Assembly: GCA_013178165.1 (NCBI GenBank)
Contig: JABLXG010000005.1
Coordinates: forward strand, 179,320-243,319
DNA from: Anaerolineae bacterium
GTDB lineage: Bacteria; Chloroflexota; Anaerolineae; Aggregatilineales; Ch27
Direction of reading: 5' to 3'
Length of the DNA stretch: 64,000 nt
Each line of letters starts with the position of its first letter. The stretch's first letter is position 1. The notes beneath the pieces were generated by a model. The model was not told the origin of the DNA. It saw only the letters and a program-made list of their open reading frames with translations, and ran no database searches. Of this stretch, positions 35,109-44,299 are shown piece after piece. The translations under genes and the position numbers were made by a program.

Positions 35109-36359
35109 ATGACGGAAGTCATCGTCTTTCTCATCGTCGGCAGCATCGCCATCCTGTCCGCCGCGTTCATGCTGATCAGCAAGAATGCGGTGCACAGCGC
35201 CGTCTTCCTGGTACTCAACTTCATGTGCGTGGCCTTCTTCTTCCTGACCCTCAGCGCACCGTTCATCGCCCTGGTGCACGTAGCGGTCTACGCCGGCGCG
35301 ATCATGGTGCTGTTCCTCTTTGTGATCATGTTGCTCGGGGCGGAACGTGTGGTCGGGAATAGCAGCAACATCTATAACTGGTTGCCGCGGGCGGCCCTGG
35401 TGCTGGTCACAATCTTCCTGATCACGGTAGGCTGGGCGCTGGCCAGCGGCGAGATCAACACCCATACCCCTCCGCCTGTCGCGCCGCAGGTGCGCGTCAT
35501 CCATGCGGCAGAAGCGCCGCCGATTGATGTTTACCTCAATAACCAGATTTTTGTGGAAGGCGTGAACTTCCGCCAGGCTACAGATTACCATTCGCTGGCA
35601 GCCGGGACCTATGGCGTAACCGTCTTCCCGGCGGGCGCCGATCCGGCCACCGAATCGGCGGCCATCCTGGGCGAGCTGGTGCTTTCTGATGGCGATGTGG
35701 TCAGCATGGTGGCGGTCGGGGCTGACGGCGTCTTTCAGCTGGTACGCCTGGAAGACAACCCCCTGCCGCCGGGTTCCAACCTGGCCCGCCTGACCATCCT
35801 TAACGCCCTGCCGGATGTCCCGGCTATCGACCTGGTTGATCCAGGGTTACCCTCCGCTGACGATACCACCATCCTGATCGCCAGCGCGGGCTTTGCCGAG
35901 CCGGTGGAAACCCTGCTGGTCGACGCGGCGGAAGCGCGTACGCTGGCAGTTCAGCAGGCCGGCAGCGCCGGGGATCGCCCGCTGGCAACCTACCGCGATC
36001 TGCCGCTGGTGGAAGGCACGAATAACCTCCTGATCGCGGCTCCGGAGCAGCTGCCGAACGGCACGCGCCGGATAGCGCCGGTGCATGTGGCTCAGGCGAC
36101 CCGCCCGCTCTTTGGCAGCCCGGATATGGTTGCCGAAGCACTCTATACCGATTACCTGCTGCCCTTTGAGATGGTCTCGGTGCTGCTGCTGGCCGCCATG
36201 ATCGGGGCGGTGGTGCTGGCTCGCCGCGACCTGACCCAGGAGAGCCGCCCGCGCCGCCCGGTGGTGCTGCGCCCGCTGATCGGCGCGCCGACGGCCACCC
36301 TTGCCACGCCTGCCCAGGAACCAACCCGGCCCGTTACCGCGCCGAAGTCCGGCGACTGA
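35109..36359 (+). CDS. nuoJ: NADH-quinone oxidoreductase subunit J with an inserted DUF4397-like domain
   Basis: NuoJ is a 5-helix membrane subunit of complex I, usually 160-200 residues. Here it is 416. Helices 1-4 are normal ([20 protein letters not shown], then [19 protein letters not shown]). After helix 4 (about residue 117) an insert of about 230 residues runs to helix 5 ([21 protein letters not shown], about 350-373). The insert begins [20 protein letters not shown] with a second similar unit [20 protein letters not shown], the pattern of DUF4397. In E. coli NuoJ this loop faces the periplasm, so the insert should be outside the membrane. The start ATG 35109 is favoured over 35100 because of spacing to AGG. 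Confidence 0.9.
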   Translation: MTEVIVFLIVGSIAILSAAFMLISKNAVHSAVFLVLNFMCVAFFFLTLSAPFIALVHVAVYAGAIMVLFLFVIMLLGAERVVGNSSNIYNWLPRAALVLVTIFLITVGWALASGEINTHTPPPVAPQVRVIHAAEAPPIDVYLNNQIFVEGVNFRQATDYHSLAAGTYGVTVFPAGADPATESAAILGELVLSDGDVVSMVAVGADGVFQLVRLEDNPLPPGSNLARLTILNALPDVPAIDLVDPGLPSADDTTILIASAGFAEPVETLLVDAAEARTLAVQQAGSAGDRPLATYRDLPLVEGTNNLLIAAPEQLPNGTRRIAPVHVAQATRPLFGSPDMVAEALYTDYLLPFEMVSVLLLAAMIGAVVLARRDLTQESRPRRPVVLRPLIGAPTATLATPAQEPTRPVTAPKSGD

Positions 36360-36390
36360 GCCTTGCCCGACGGAAGGAACGCCCTGCCTT

Positions 36391-36708
36391 ATGGAACCAA
36401 TCATCTTTGTCCCGACTGACCTGTATCTGATGCTGAGCGCGGTGCTGTTCGTGATGGGCACGCTGGGTGTGCTCATCCGCCGCAATGCCATCGTGATCTT
36501 CATGTCGGTGGAGCTGATGCTTAACGCGGGCAATCTGGCCATGGTCGCCCTGGCCCGGCAGTGGGGCCAGGTGGACGGGCAGGTGTTTGTGTTCTTTGTA
36601 ATGACGGTGGCCGCGGCGGAAGTGGCGGTGGGCCTGGCCCTGATCGTGTCCATCTTCCGCACGCGCAAGAGCATCAACATCGACGACCTGCACAACCTGA
36701 AAGGTTAA
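36391..36708 (+). CDS. nuoK: NADH-quinone oxidoreductase subunit K
   Basis: 105-residue membrane subunit with three helices and the two conserved buried glutamates of the proton path: [18 protein letters not shown] in helix 2 and [15 protein letters not shown] in helix 3. A longer upstream frame exists, but this ATG ([19 protein letters not shown]) fits the family start and follows AAGGAA by 11 bases. It is 31 bases after nuoJ. Confidence 0.94.
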   Translation: MEPIIFVPTDLYLMLSAVLFVMGTLGVLIRRNAIVIFMSVELMLNAGNLAMVALARQWGQVDGQVFVFFVMTVAAAEVAVGLALIVSIFRTRKSINIDDLHNLKG

Positions 36709-36811
36709 GCTGAGGCAAGGGGCTGAACTCCAAGAGGGATTCTTGCGGCGATGGTTGCCCGGTCAGCTTTGAACGCGCTTCCGATTGACCTGATGTGATA
36801 GGCGTGTCCTT

Positions 36812-39184
36812 ATGGAAAACTTCCCACAACTCGTCCCGCTGGTGGTTTTTGTGCCGCTGATCGGCCTGCTGATCAACCTCTTCCTGGGCAAGTACCTGGG
36901 CGAGCGGGGGGTCAGCATTGTCGCGGTAGGCGCGGCGGCGATCGCTTTTGCGGTCGCCATCCTGCTGTGGATGGCCCTGGCCGCCAACGGCTATGAGGCG
37001 GCAGTGGTCGAGATTCGCCCGCTGGCCAACTGGATCACCATTCCGGGGGCGGCGCTGGACATCAAGTGGCAGTTCCGCGTGGATACACTCAGCGTGACGA
37101 TGATGCTGGTGGTAGCTGGCATCGGCTCCCTGATCCACCTGTACGCTACCGGCTATATGCACGGCGACCCGCTCTTCCCCCGCTTTTTCGTCTACCTCAA
37201 TCTTTTCCTCGTCTTCATGATGATCCTGGTCACCGGCAACAACTTCCTGGTTATGTTTGTCGGCTGGGAGGGCGTGGGCCTGTGTTCCTACCTGCTGATC
37301 AGCTTCTGGTGGGATAAGCGCCAGCCAGACAGGAAGTTCGGGACGGTGGGCTGGAAGAATTCGCTGGCCGGGCGCAAGGCCATGATCGTCAACCGGATCG
37401 GGGACTTTGGCCTGCTGCTGGCTATTTTCCTGATCTTCTGGACCTTCGGTACGCTGGATTACTACAAACCGGGTGAAGTGCCCATCCTGCCCGCGCACGG
37501 CGAGGCGGCAACCCATGGCGAGGCGGCCCACAGCGAGGCAGAAGCCACTCACGGCGAGGGCGAAGCGGGGATGCCCGCCGCCGCTGAGGGCCTGCCGCTT
37601 GCGGCAACGATGGGCGTCTTCAACCAGGCGGAGCTGATGCTTCAGCAGGGCGCGGAAGTGCACTTCGGGCCGTTCACACTGCCGATCAGCACGGTGATCA
37701 CGCTGGCAACGTTGCTCATGCTGCTGGGCGTGACCGGCAAGAGCGCCCAGATTCCGCTGTTTGTGTGGCTGCCGGACGCGATGGCTGGCCCAACGCCAGT
37801 CAGCGCCCTCATTCATGCCGCCACGATGGTCACGGCGGGCGTCTACCTGATCGTGCGCAGCAATGTGTTGTTTCACGCCGCGCCGGTCAGCAGCGCGGTG
37901 GTGGCCCTGGTGGGCACTTTCACCGCCCTGGTTGGCGGTTTCATCGCCCTGGGGCAGTGGGACATCAAGCGCGTGCTGGCCTATAGCACGGTCAGCCAGC
38001 TTGGCTTCATGGTGGCGGCGGCAGGGCTGGGCGCTTACGGGGCGGCCATGTTCCACCTGGTGACTCATGCCTTCTTCAAGGCGCTGCTCTTCCTGGGTTC
38101 CGGCGCGGTGATCCACGCTATGGAACACGGCCACCATCACGCCCATGAGGTGGCCCATGAGTATGGTGGCCATCACAGCGACGACCTGCCCGACCTGCCC
38201 TTTGACCCGCAGGACATGCGCTTTATGGGCGGGCTGAAGGAGCGCATGCCGCGCACCTACCGCGCTTACCTGATCGGCATGCTGGCCCTGGCAGGCATCT
38301 TCCCCTTCGCCGGGTTCTGGTCCAAGGATGAGATTCTCCTTGACGCGCTGAAGGTTGGCTTCCTGAACGGACGGCTGGAGGGTTACATCGCCTTTGGCCT
38401 GTTGCTGGTTTCGGCGCTCTTTACGGCCTTTTACATGGGCCGCCAGGTGTACATGATCTTTCACGGGGAACCGCGCACGGAGGCCGCGAAATACGCCGGG
38501 GAGCGCGGCGGCGGCATGAACGTGATGGTCAACGTCCTGATCGTGCTGGCCATCGGCTCAACCCTGATCGGCCTGATCAATGTCCCGACGGGCTTCTGGG
38601 TGGTTGACCGGATCGTCCCCAATCATGTTTTCACCGATTTTCTGGCGCACACGGTGGTCTACGCTCATGCGGGGTCGGCCAACATGCTGCTGGCATTCAT
38701 CGCCGTGTTCGGCGCGCTGGCCATGATCTACCTGGCGCGCATCCTCTATCGCAAGCAGGCGGTGGTACAGGGGACCCGCGATCCGCTGGAGGTCAACCCG
38801 CAAACGGCGGGCATCTTCACCCTGGCCAACGCCCGGCTGTACTGGGACGAGACTTACGACCGCTACCTGGAGCAGCCATTCAACCGGGCGGCGGCCTGGC
38901 TGGGCGACCGGCTGGACTGGGCCTTTTTGCATGACTTCGTGCACGACGTGCTGATCCGCAACGCCTACAACGCGCTGGGCCGGGTGCTGGCCACGCCAGT
39001 CGACCTGGGCCTGATCGATGGGGCGGTCAACGGGCTGGGGCGGCTGGTGCGCCGGGCCGGTGGCGCAGTGCGCCGCCTGCAGACCGGTTATGTGCGCGTG
39101 TACGCGCTGAGCGTGTTGCTGGGCGCGTTGCTGATTGTTGTCCTGCTGGTGGCGCCACTGCTACAGCAGGCGCTGGGCGGATAG
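36812..39184 (+). CDS. nuoL: NADH-quinone oxidoreductase subunit L
   Basis: The distal antiporter-like proton pump of the membrane arm, with the long lateral helix. 790 residues, longer than the usual 610-650. Antiporter marks: the conserved Glu in NNFLVMFVGWEGVGLCSYLLI, Lys in VTGKSAQIPLFVWLPDAMAGPTPVSAL, and KRVLAYSTVSQLGFM. Two His-rich, poorly conserved inserts are present: about residues 227-260 (HGEAATHGEAAHSEAEATHG) and about 437-462 (EHGHHHAHEVAHEYGGHHSD). The C-terminal part after about 640 is the lateral helix and final helix. ATG 36812 is preceded by a weak RBS. Confidence 0.95.
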   Translation: MENFPQLVPLVVFVPLIGLLINLFLGKYLGERGVSIVAVGAAAIAFAVAILLWMALAANGYEAAVVEIRPLANWITIPGAALDIKWQFRVDTLSVTMMLVVAGIGSLIHLYATGYMHGDPLFPRFFVYLNLFLVFMMILVTGNNFLVMFVGWEGVGLCSYLLISFWWDKRQPDRKFGTVGWKNSLAGRKAMIVNRIGDFGLLLAIFLIFWTFGTLDYYKPGEVPILPAHGEAATHGEAAHSEAEATHGEGEAGMPAAAEGLPLAATMGVFNQAELMLQQGAEVHFGPFTLPISTVITLATLLMLLGVTGKSAQIPLFVWLPDAMAGPTPVSALIHAATMVTAGVYLIVRSNVLFHAAPVSSAVVALVGTFTALVGGFIALGQWDIKRVLAYSTVSQLGFMVAAAGLGAYGAAMFHLVTHAFFKALLFLGSGAVIHAMEHGHHHAHEVAHEYGGHHSDDLPDLPFDPQDMRFMGGLKERMPRTYRAYLIGMLALAGIFPFAGFWSKDEILLDALKVGFLNGRLEGYIAFGLLLVSALFTAFYMGRQVYMIFHGEPRTEAAKYAGERGGGMNVMVNVLIVLAIGSTLIGLINVPTGFWVVDRIVPNHVFTDFLAHTVVYAHAGSANMLLAFIAVFGALAMIYLARILYRKQAVVQGTRDPLEVNPQTAGIFTLANARLYWDETYDRYLEQPFNRAAAWLGDRLDWAFLHDFVHDVLIRNAYNALGRVLATPVDLGLIDGAVNGLGRLVRRAGGAVRRLQTGYVRVYALSVLLGALLIVVLLVAPLLQQALGG

Positions 39185-39209
39185 CGTTCTTGATACGGGA
39201 GACCGATTG

Positions 39210-40745
39210 ATGATGGAAAACACCGCAATCTCGCTCACAACCGTGGCTCTGTTCGCGCCGCTGGTAGGGATGTTCGTGCTGTTCTTCATCCCCAGGGCGC
39301 GCGAGGAAGCTATCCGCTGGGTAGCGCTGGGCACAACGCTGGTCACCTTCATCCTGACCATCCTGCTGGCCCTGGCTATGGACCACGCCAACCCTGACCT
39401 GCAACTGGTCACATTCTACAACTGGGTCCCGGCGTGGGGCATCAGCTACTACGTCGGCGTGGACGGCCTGAGCATCCTGCTGGTACTGCTCACCAGCTTT
39501 ATCATGCCCGCTGCCATCCTGGTGAGCTGGGACTCGATCAAAGACCGGGTCAAGCTGTACTACGTCTTCATGCTGCTGCTGGAATTCGCCATGATCGGCG
39601 TGTTCGTGGCCCAGGACCTCTTCCTGTTCTATATCTTCTGGGAGGTCACCCTGGTGCCGATGTACTTCCTGATCGGCATCTGGGGCGCGGAAAACCGGGT
39701 CTACGCCGCCGTCAAGTTCTTCCTGTACACGATGGCCGGCTCCCTGTTGATGCTGATCGCCATTCTGTTCCTGGGCAACATGGGCGGGACGTTCGCCCTG
39801 CCGGAGCTGATTGCGCAGGTGCGCAACGGGACACTGGTCTACCCGGCGGGCGCGGAGATGCTGCTCTTTGCTGGCTTCGCCATCGCCTTCGCCATCAAGG
39901 TCCCCATGTGGCCGCTGCACTCCTGGTTGCCGGACGCACATGTGCAGGCTCCGACGGCTGGCTCGGTCATCCTGGCCGGCGTCCTGCTGAAGATGGGCAC
40001 CTACGGCTTTGTGCGCTTCAACCTGCCGCTCTTCCCGCAGGCCAGCGTACAGGCCGCGCCGCTGATCGCCGTCCTGGCCGTGATCGGGATCATCTATGGC
40101 GCGTGGGTCAGTTACGCGCAGAAGGACGCCAAGAAGCTGGTGGCCTATTCCTCGGTCAGCCACCTGGGCTTTGTCATGCTGGGCATCTTCGCCCTCAACG
40201 CGGCGGGCATCTCTGGCGGCATCCTGCAGATGGTCAACCACGGGATCAGCACGGGCGGGCTGTTTATCCTCGTCGGCATCCTCTATGAGCGCCGCCATAC
40301 CAAAGCCCTGGACGCCTTCGGCGGGGTGTGGAAGGCGCTGCCGCTCTTCGGCGGGCTGAGCCTGATCATTGTCCTGAGCAGCATGGGCCTGCCAGGGATG
40401 AACGGCTTTGTTGGCGAGTTCACGATCCTGCTTGGCTCATTTGGCAGCCCGGTGCTGGGCTTCTTCTTCACGTTCTTCGCCGCGTTCGGCGTGATCATGG
40501 CCGCCGTGTACCTGCTGTACATGTTCCAGAAGATCTTCATGGGCCCGCTGGACAAGCCGGAGAACGAAGCGCTGGCTGCCCAGCCGCTGACCTGGAAGGA
40601 ACTGGTGGCGCTGGCGCCGTTGATCGTCATGATCTTCTGGATCGGTCTCTTCCCGCAGATGTTCTTCGGGATGATGAGCAGCAGCGTAAGCGAGCTGGTG
40701 GCGCAGGTCGGGCCGTTCGTGCAGATGGTGGCGGGCGGGGGCTAG
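39210..40745 (+). CDS. nuoM: NADH-quinone oxidoreductase subunit M
   Basis: Second antiporter-like proton-pump subunit. 511 residues, typical length with 14 helices. Marks: LFYIFWEVTLVPMYFLIGIWG with the conserved Glu, AIAFAIKVPMWPLHSWLPDAHVQAPTAGSVILAG with the conserved Lys, and KKLVAYSSVSHLGFVMLGIF. ATG at 39210 with GGGAGA 7 bases upstream; a second ATG follows at 39213. nuoN is not found downstream; the next gene is on the minus strand. Confidence 0.96.
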   Translation: MMENTAISLTTVALFAPLVGMFVLFFIPRAREEAIRWVALGTTLVTFILTILLALAMDHANPDLQLVTFYNWVPAWGISYYVGVDGLSILLVLLTSFIMPAAILVSWDSIKDRVKLYYVFMLLLEFAMIGVFVAQDLFLFYIFWEVTLVPMYFLIGIWGAENRVYAAVKFFLYTMAGSLLMLIAILFLGNMGGTFALPELIAQVRNGTLVYPAGAEMLLFAGFAIAFAIKVPMWPLHSWLPDAHVQAPTAGSVILAGVLLKMGTYGFVRFNLPLFPQASVQAAPLIAVLAVIGIIYGAWVSYAQKDAKKLVAYSSVSHLGFVMLGIFALNAAGISGGILQMVNHGISTGGLFILVGILYERRHTKALDAFGGVWKALPLFGGLSLIIVLSSMGLPGMNGFVGEFTILLGSFGSPVLGFFFTFFAAFGVIMAAVYLLYMFQKIFMGPLDKPENEALAAQPLTWKELVALAPLIVMIFWIGLFPQMFFGMMSSSVSELVAQVGPFVQMVAGGG

Positions 40746-40775
40746 CGCCTGCGCTGCGCTGGCAAGGGAGATCAC

Positions 40776-40806
40776 ACGGGGGCGCTCTGCGGTGGAGCGC
40801 CCCCGT
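40776..40806. terminator. hairpin between nuoM and the convergent VWA gene
   Basis: A perfect 11-bp stem (ACGGGGGCGCT and its complement) with a 9-base loop, 30 bases after nuoM and 77 bases after the stop of the convergent gene. No T-run on either side, so it may act as a stability hairpin or with Rho. Confidence 0.5.
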
Positions 40807-40883
40807 TGTGCTGATACCACCGTCCTCACCCTTACCAGCCCGCTGGTTCCCCCCTGCGGGCGACTTCTGCTCCCGCTCCCCGC

Positions 40884-43800
40884 TTATTCGGGCGGGCCGC
40901 CCTCGTCTCGATCGTATCCGCGGGCGCGCTTGCGCCGTAACAGACGGGAGGCCACCGTGCCTTCTTCCTCCGGCGGTTTGGGTGGCTTGGGGTAAGCCTG
41001 AGGCGTCCCGCGCCGCGCCGGGCGTGGCTCCGGCGGTCTTGCTGGCGGTGGTTGGGCAGGCAGCGACTCCGGAGCGGGCGGTGCACCCTGTTCCTGCCGT
41101 GTGCTGCGGCGACGGGCGACCAGCGTTGCGGCGGTCACGGCGGCGGGAGTGGTCTCTTCCTGGGCGGGGCGGGAAGGAGTCGGCTGGCGGCGCTCGTCAA
41201 CGGGCAGAATGCGCTCGCCGGGTGGACGCGGTTCGCCGCTTTCCATCTCGCTGCGAGCGCGCTCGCGGGCGGCCAGCAGGCGGTCAAGCTGCTCGGCGCG
41301 GATAACCTCCCGGAGGGGGGCCGGGCGGCCCAGCCGGGCGTCCAGCCATGCCTGCAACCGGCGCAGGTCAGCGGCTGTCAGCACCAGCCGCCGAGCGCCC
41401 ACGTCCAGCGGCAGCAGGATGGCCGCCAGTCCCAGCAGCCACGGCCACAGCGGCAGCGCGGCGCGGGCGGCCCGCACATTGTGGGCGTAAACAGCTTCTG
41501 GCCGCCCGGCCAGCGAACCGCCGCCAGTCAGGTTGGCCAGCTCGTTGAGCAGGTCGAGGTCCTGGCTGCCCGCTGGCAGGCGATATTCCGGCGAATAGGT
41601 CAGCACCCAGCCGGTCGTCTGGGCCACGCGCACGTCGGCGGGAATCCGTGCACCGGGCGCGGGTTGCCCGACCAGGCGGATAAAATACGCGCCTTCCTCC
41701 CCCGGCTCAAAAACCCCTTCGTAGCGCCCCGGCGCGACCTGAAAGAGCTGAACAGCCTGCGCCTGCAAGCCAGGGCTGACGATCCCGGCGTCCAGCAGCA
41801 GGCCGTTGAGGAAGTTCCCCACGCCGTCGCGGGCATCCACGATCAACACGGCCTGTTCCCCGCGCTGCTCCACGCGCGCCTCCAGGTTGCTGTTCAGCCC
41901 TTCGGTGATGGTCCAGCGCACCATCTGGTTGAAGAAGCGCGGGTAATCCTCCCAGGTGACCCACTGGCGCGCCCAGCGGGCGGCGGCATCGCTGGTCCAG
42001 GCGACGACACGACCCAGCCCGTACTGCCACGCCGCCAGAATCGGATCGGCGTTGGGCTGCGGGCTGCGCAGCAGCACCTGGGCGGTATCTTTGGCGGTCG
42101 TCGCCACGTAACCCAGCAGCGGCGGGAAGCGCTGGATGCCGCTCAGGATCGGGCTTTGGCCGGTCACCGCCGGGAAGAACTCTTCCTCCATGATATAGGA
42201 GCGGGTCGCCAGTACTGTCTCTGCGGTGAAGATCGAAGGGATTGTGCTGACATCGCGGGCCACATGGAAATTACCCTGCCCGGCTACGGCCACGTCCTGC
42301 AGGAAAGGCGCGTAGCCTTCGCCGATAGCGACTACTGTGGTCGTGGCATTATACAGGATGCGCATCTGCTGCACGGTGGGGACAATGCCGGCCGGGTTGG
42401 CACCGCCATCAGTCAGCAGGATGACATGCTTGAGCAGGGAGGGGTCCTGCGGCAGGTAGTCGGCGGCGGCGCGGATGCCAGCCAGGATGTCCGTCCCGCC
42501 CCCGGCGCGCAGGGTGGCGACCTGCTCCTGGATGGCTGCTGGATTCTCTGCGGAGGTGGGCGGGACAACCCAGGACGCCCGGCTGTCGAAGCCAACAACG
42601 CCGACGCGATCCACCGGGTTGAGCAGGTCAACCGAGCGGATGATCGCCTCCTTAGCCAGGTCAACGTTGGTGAAGCCACTCGGCCCGACCGCCCCCATTG
42701 AGCCGGAGGTGTCGATCACAAAGAGCATGGTCAGCGCCGGCAGGCGCTCCTGATCACGGAGCTGCATCTCCACCGGCAGGGTCTCTTCCAGCGGGGTGCG
42801 GTAGTAGCCGCCAACGCCGTAGCTCTGGTCGCCGCCGATGACCACCAACCCGCCGCCCAGATCGCGCACATACGTGCGCAGGGCTTCCATGCGCAGGTAG
42901 GAAAGGTCCCGCGCCGGGACGTTGACCAGGATCACGCTGGCGTAACTGCTCAGTGGGGCCAGACCGATCGGCAAGTCAGCGGGCGTGGCGGTATCCAGGG
43001 CCAGCCCGACTTCCTCCAGCGCCGGACGCAGGTGCTCGATGTCCGCCTGGCCTTCCGGGCTATCCCGCGCCACCAGCAGCACCCGCGCCGGGCCGGTGAT
43101 CTCAGCGAAGGCGGAAAGCTGGTTGTTCTGGTAGAAGCTGTCAGCGGCGGAATCTTCCGGCTCCACCTGCACACGGATATCGCTGAAGCCAGGGTTGGGG
43201 AAGCCAGAACTGAGGCGGAAGAAGTAGCGGTTTTCCCCGGCCCGCAGGTTGACCGGCACGCGGGCAACCGTCTGGCCGCCAGCCTGCAGGATGACCACAG
43301 CGGGGGTGTCGATCGTGCTGGTGATGGTGTAACTGACCTCGAACGGCTCATCAACATTAAGCCGCGAAGGGACCTGCACATCAGTGACCGCCATCTCCGG
43401 CGCGGACTGCCGGCTGAAGGGCACAAAGTCGATCTGCACACCGGCGGCGGCGGCCAGGCGGGCAGCTGCCGGGGCGTCGCCTACCGTAGCCACGCCATCG
43501 CTGAGAATCACCATCCGCCGGGCCGCATCCGCCGGGAAGAGGGCCAGCCCCAGCCGGATGGCTTCTGCCAGGTCAGTGTTGAGCGTGCTGGGGCGGGAAC
43601 CGATCGGCCCCAGTTCGTGGCCCGGCAGCAGCGGGCGCTCTACCAGGGCGTCTCCGCCAAAGAGGATCACAGCTGTCCGGTCGTCGGGCGGGCTTTCGGC
43701 CATGGCTGCCCGGACGTAATCGAGGGCGGCGGCCTGCGCGGCAGCGTCCATGCTGTCGGAGACATCCACCAGGAAGACGACGGCCAGCCGGTCGGCGGCG

Positions 43801-43973
43801 CGGCTGAGCTGCAGTCCGGCCAGGCTGAGCACGATCAGGGTCACGATCAACAGGCGCAGGGCCAGACTGAGTGCGTCACGGCGGCGGCGGTAGGCAGCAC
43901 GCGGCCAGCCGATAGCAGCAATCACCGGCAGCAGGGCAAGCAACAGCAGGGCAATGGGGTTGGTGAAGGTCAT
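40884..43973 (-). CDS. large membrane protein with two von Willebrand factor A domains
   Basis: 1029 residues. The N terminus has two helices (about 5-58) like BatA proteins. VWA 1 has the MIDAS pattern D70-x-S72-x-S74 (VVFLVDVSDSMD), then a beta-sandwich (VTDVQVPSRLNVDEPFEVSY), a GATase1-like segment (about 300-400, LRTYVRDLGGGLVVIGGDQSYGVGG), and VWA 2 with D421-x-S423-x-S425 (LFVIDTSGSMG). After about residue 780 there is one helix (LPLWPWLLGLAAILLPLDV) and a Pro/Arg/Glu-rich tail of about 200 residues. Such proteins occur with MoxR ATPases as membrane-linked metal-dependent adaptors. Last gene of the minus-strand cluster, and separated from the ferredoxin by 15 bases. Confidence 0.88.
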   Translation of the reverse strand: MTFTNPIALLLLALLPVIAAIGWPRAAYRRRRDALSLALRLLIVTLIVLSLAGLQLSRAADRLAVVFLVDVSDSMDAAAQAAALDYVRAAMAESPPDDRTAVILFGGDALVERPLLPGHELGPIGSRPSTLNTDLAEAIRLGLALFPADAARRMVILSDGVATVGDAPAAARLAAAAGVQIDFVPFSRQSAPEMAVTDVQVPSRLNVDEPFEVSYTITSTIDTPAVVILQAGGQTVARVPVNLRAGENRYFFRLSSGFPNPGFSDIRVQVEPEDSAADSFYQNNQLSAFAEITGPARVLLVARDSPEGQADIEHLRPALEEVGLALDTATPADLPIGLAPLSSYASVILVNVPARDLSYLRMEALRTYVRDLGGGLVVIGGDQSYGVGGYYRTPLEETLPVEMQLRDQERLPALTMLFVIDTSGSMGAVGPSGFTNVDLAKEAIIRSVDLLNPVDRVGVVGFDSRASWVVPPTSAENPAAIQEQVATLRAGGGTDILAGIRAAADYLPQDPSLLKHVILLTDGGANPAGIVPTVQQMRILYNATTTVVAIGEGYAPFLQDVAVAGQGNFHVARDVSTIPSIFTAETVLATRSYIMEEEFFPAVTGQSPILSGIQRFPPLLGYVATTAKDTAQVLLRSPQPNADPILAAWQYGLGRVVAWTSDAAARWARQWVTWEDYPRFFNQMVRWTITEGLNSNLEARVEQRGEQAVLIVDARDGVGNFLNGLLLDAGIVSPGLQAQAVQLFQVAPGRYEGVFEPGEEGAYFIRLVGQPAPGARIPADVRVAQTTGWVLTYSPEYRLPAGSQDLDLLNELANLTGGGSLAGRPEAVYAHNVRAARAALPLWPWLLGLAAILLPLDVGARRLVLTAADLRRLQAWLDARLGRPAPLREVIRAEQLDRLLAARERARSEMESGEPRPPGERILPVDERRQPTPSRPAQEETTPAAVTAATLVARRRSTRQEQGAPPAPESLPAQPPPARPPEPRPARRGTPQAYPKPPKPPEEEGTVASRLLRRKRARGYDRDEGGPPE

Positions 43974-43988
43974 GATGCCCTCACAAGC

Positions 43989-44279
43989 CTACGACTCCGT
44001 CCCGGCAGCATCCGGCGCGCTCTCCCGGCGGACGATCACTTCCGCCGTTGCCTCGTCCAGGCTGTTAAAGCGGCGGTTGCCGGGGTAGATGACCATGTTC
44101 GGCCCCACAGCGCACATATCCAGGCAATTGGCTGTGCGCAACAGGAATGGCGGATGAAGCGGATCGGCCTGCGCCAGTAGCGCTTCCAGGTGGTGGTAGA
44201 TACGCTCCCCACAACCGGCGGCGTTGCAGTTGACGCCGGTGCAGACAATCACGCGCGGAGGCTGGTGGGAGTCAGGCAT
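43989..44279 (-). CDS. 2Fe-2S thioredoxin-like ferredoxin
   Basis: 96 residues of the thioredoxin-fold (Shethna-type) 2Fe-2S ferredoxin family. Ligand cysteines are seen as VCTGVNCNAAGCGERIYHHLE and RTANCLDMCAVGPNMVIYPG, with the GPN signature. The longer in-frame extension (to 44465) is rejected because this ATG has GAGGG four bases upstream and the extension is not family-like. It lies 20 bases after the acyltransferase and 15 before the VWA gene, so it may be cotranscribed. Role within the cluster is unknown. Confidence 0.85.
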   Translation of the reverse strand: MPDSHQPPRVIVCTGVNCNAAGCGERIYHHLEALLAQADPLHPPFLLRTANCLDMCAVGPNMVIYPGNRRFNSLDEATAEVIVRRESAPDAAGTES

Positions 44280-44299
44280 AGGACCCTCTGCCGATACAC

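Noticed and set aside
36674..38464. 596-codon minus-strand open frame over nuoL
   Set aside because: Shadow of nuoL; rich in His/Gln/Arg with no domain and it ends inside nuoK.
39027..40298. 423-codon minus-strand open frame over nuoM
   Set aside because: Shadow of nuoM; same low-complexity composition and no start signal.
41052..42701. 549-codon plus-strand open frame inside the double-VWA gene
   Set aside because: Antisense shadow; the minus-strand frame has clear VWA motifs and a stop-to-start fit with its neighbours.
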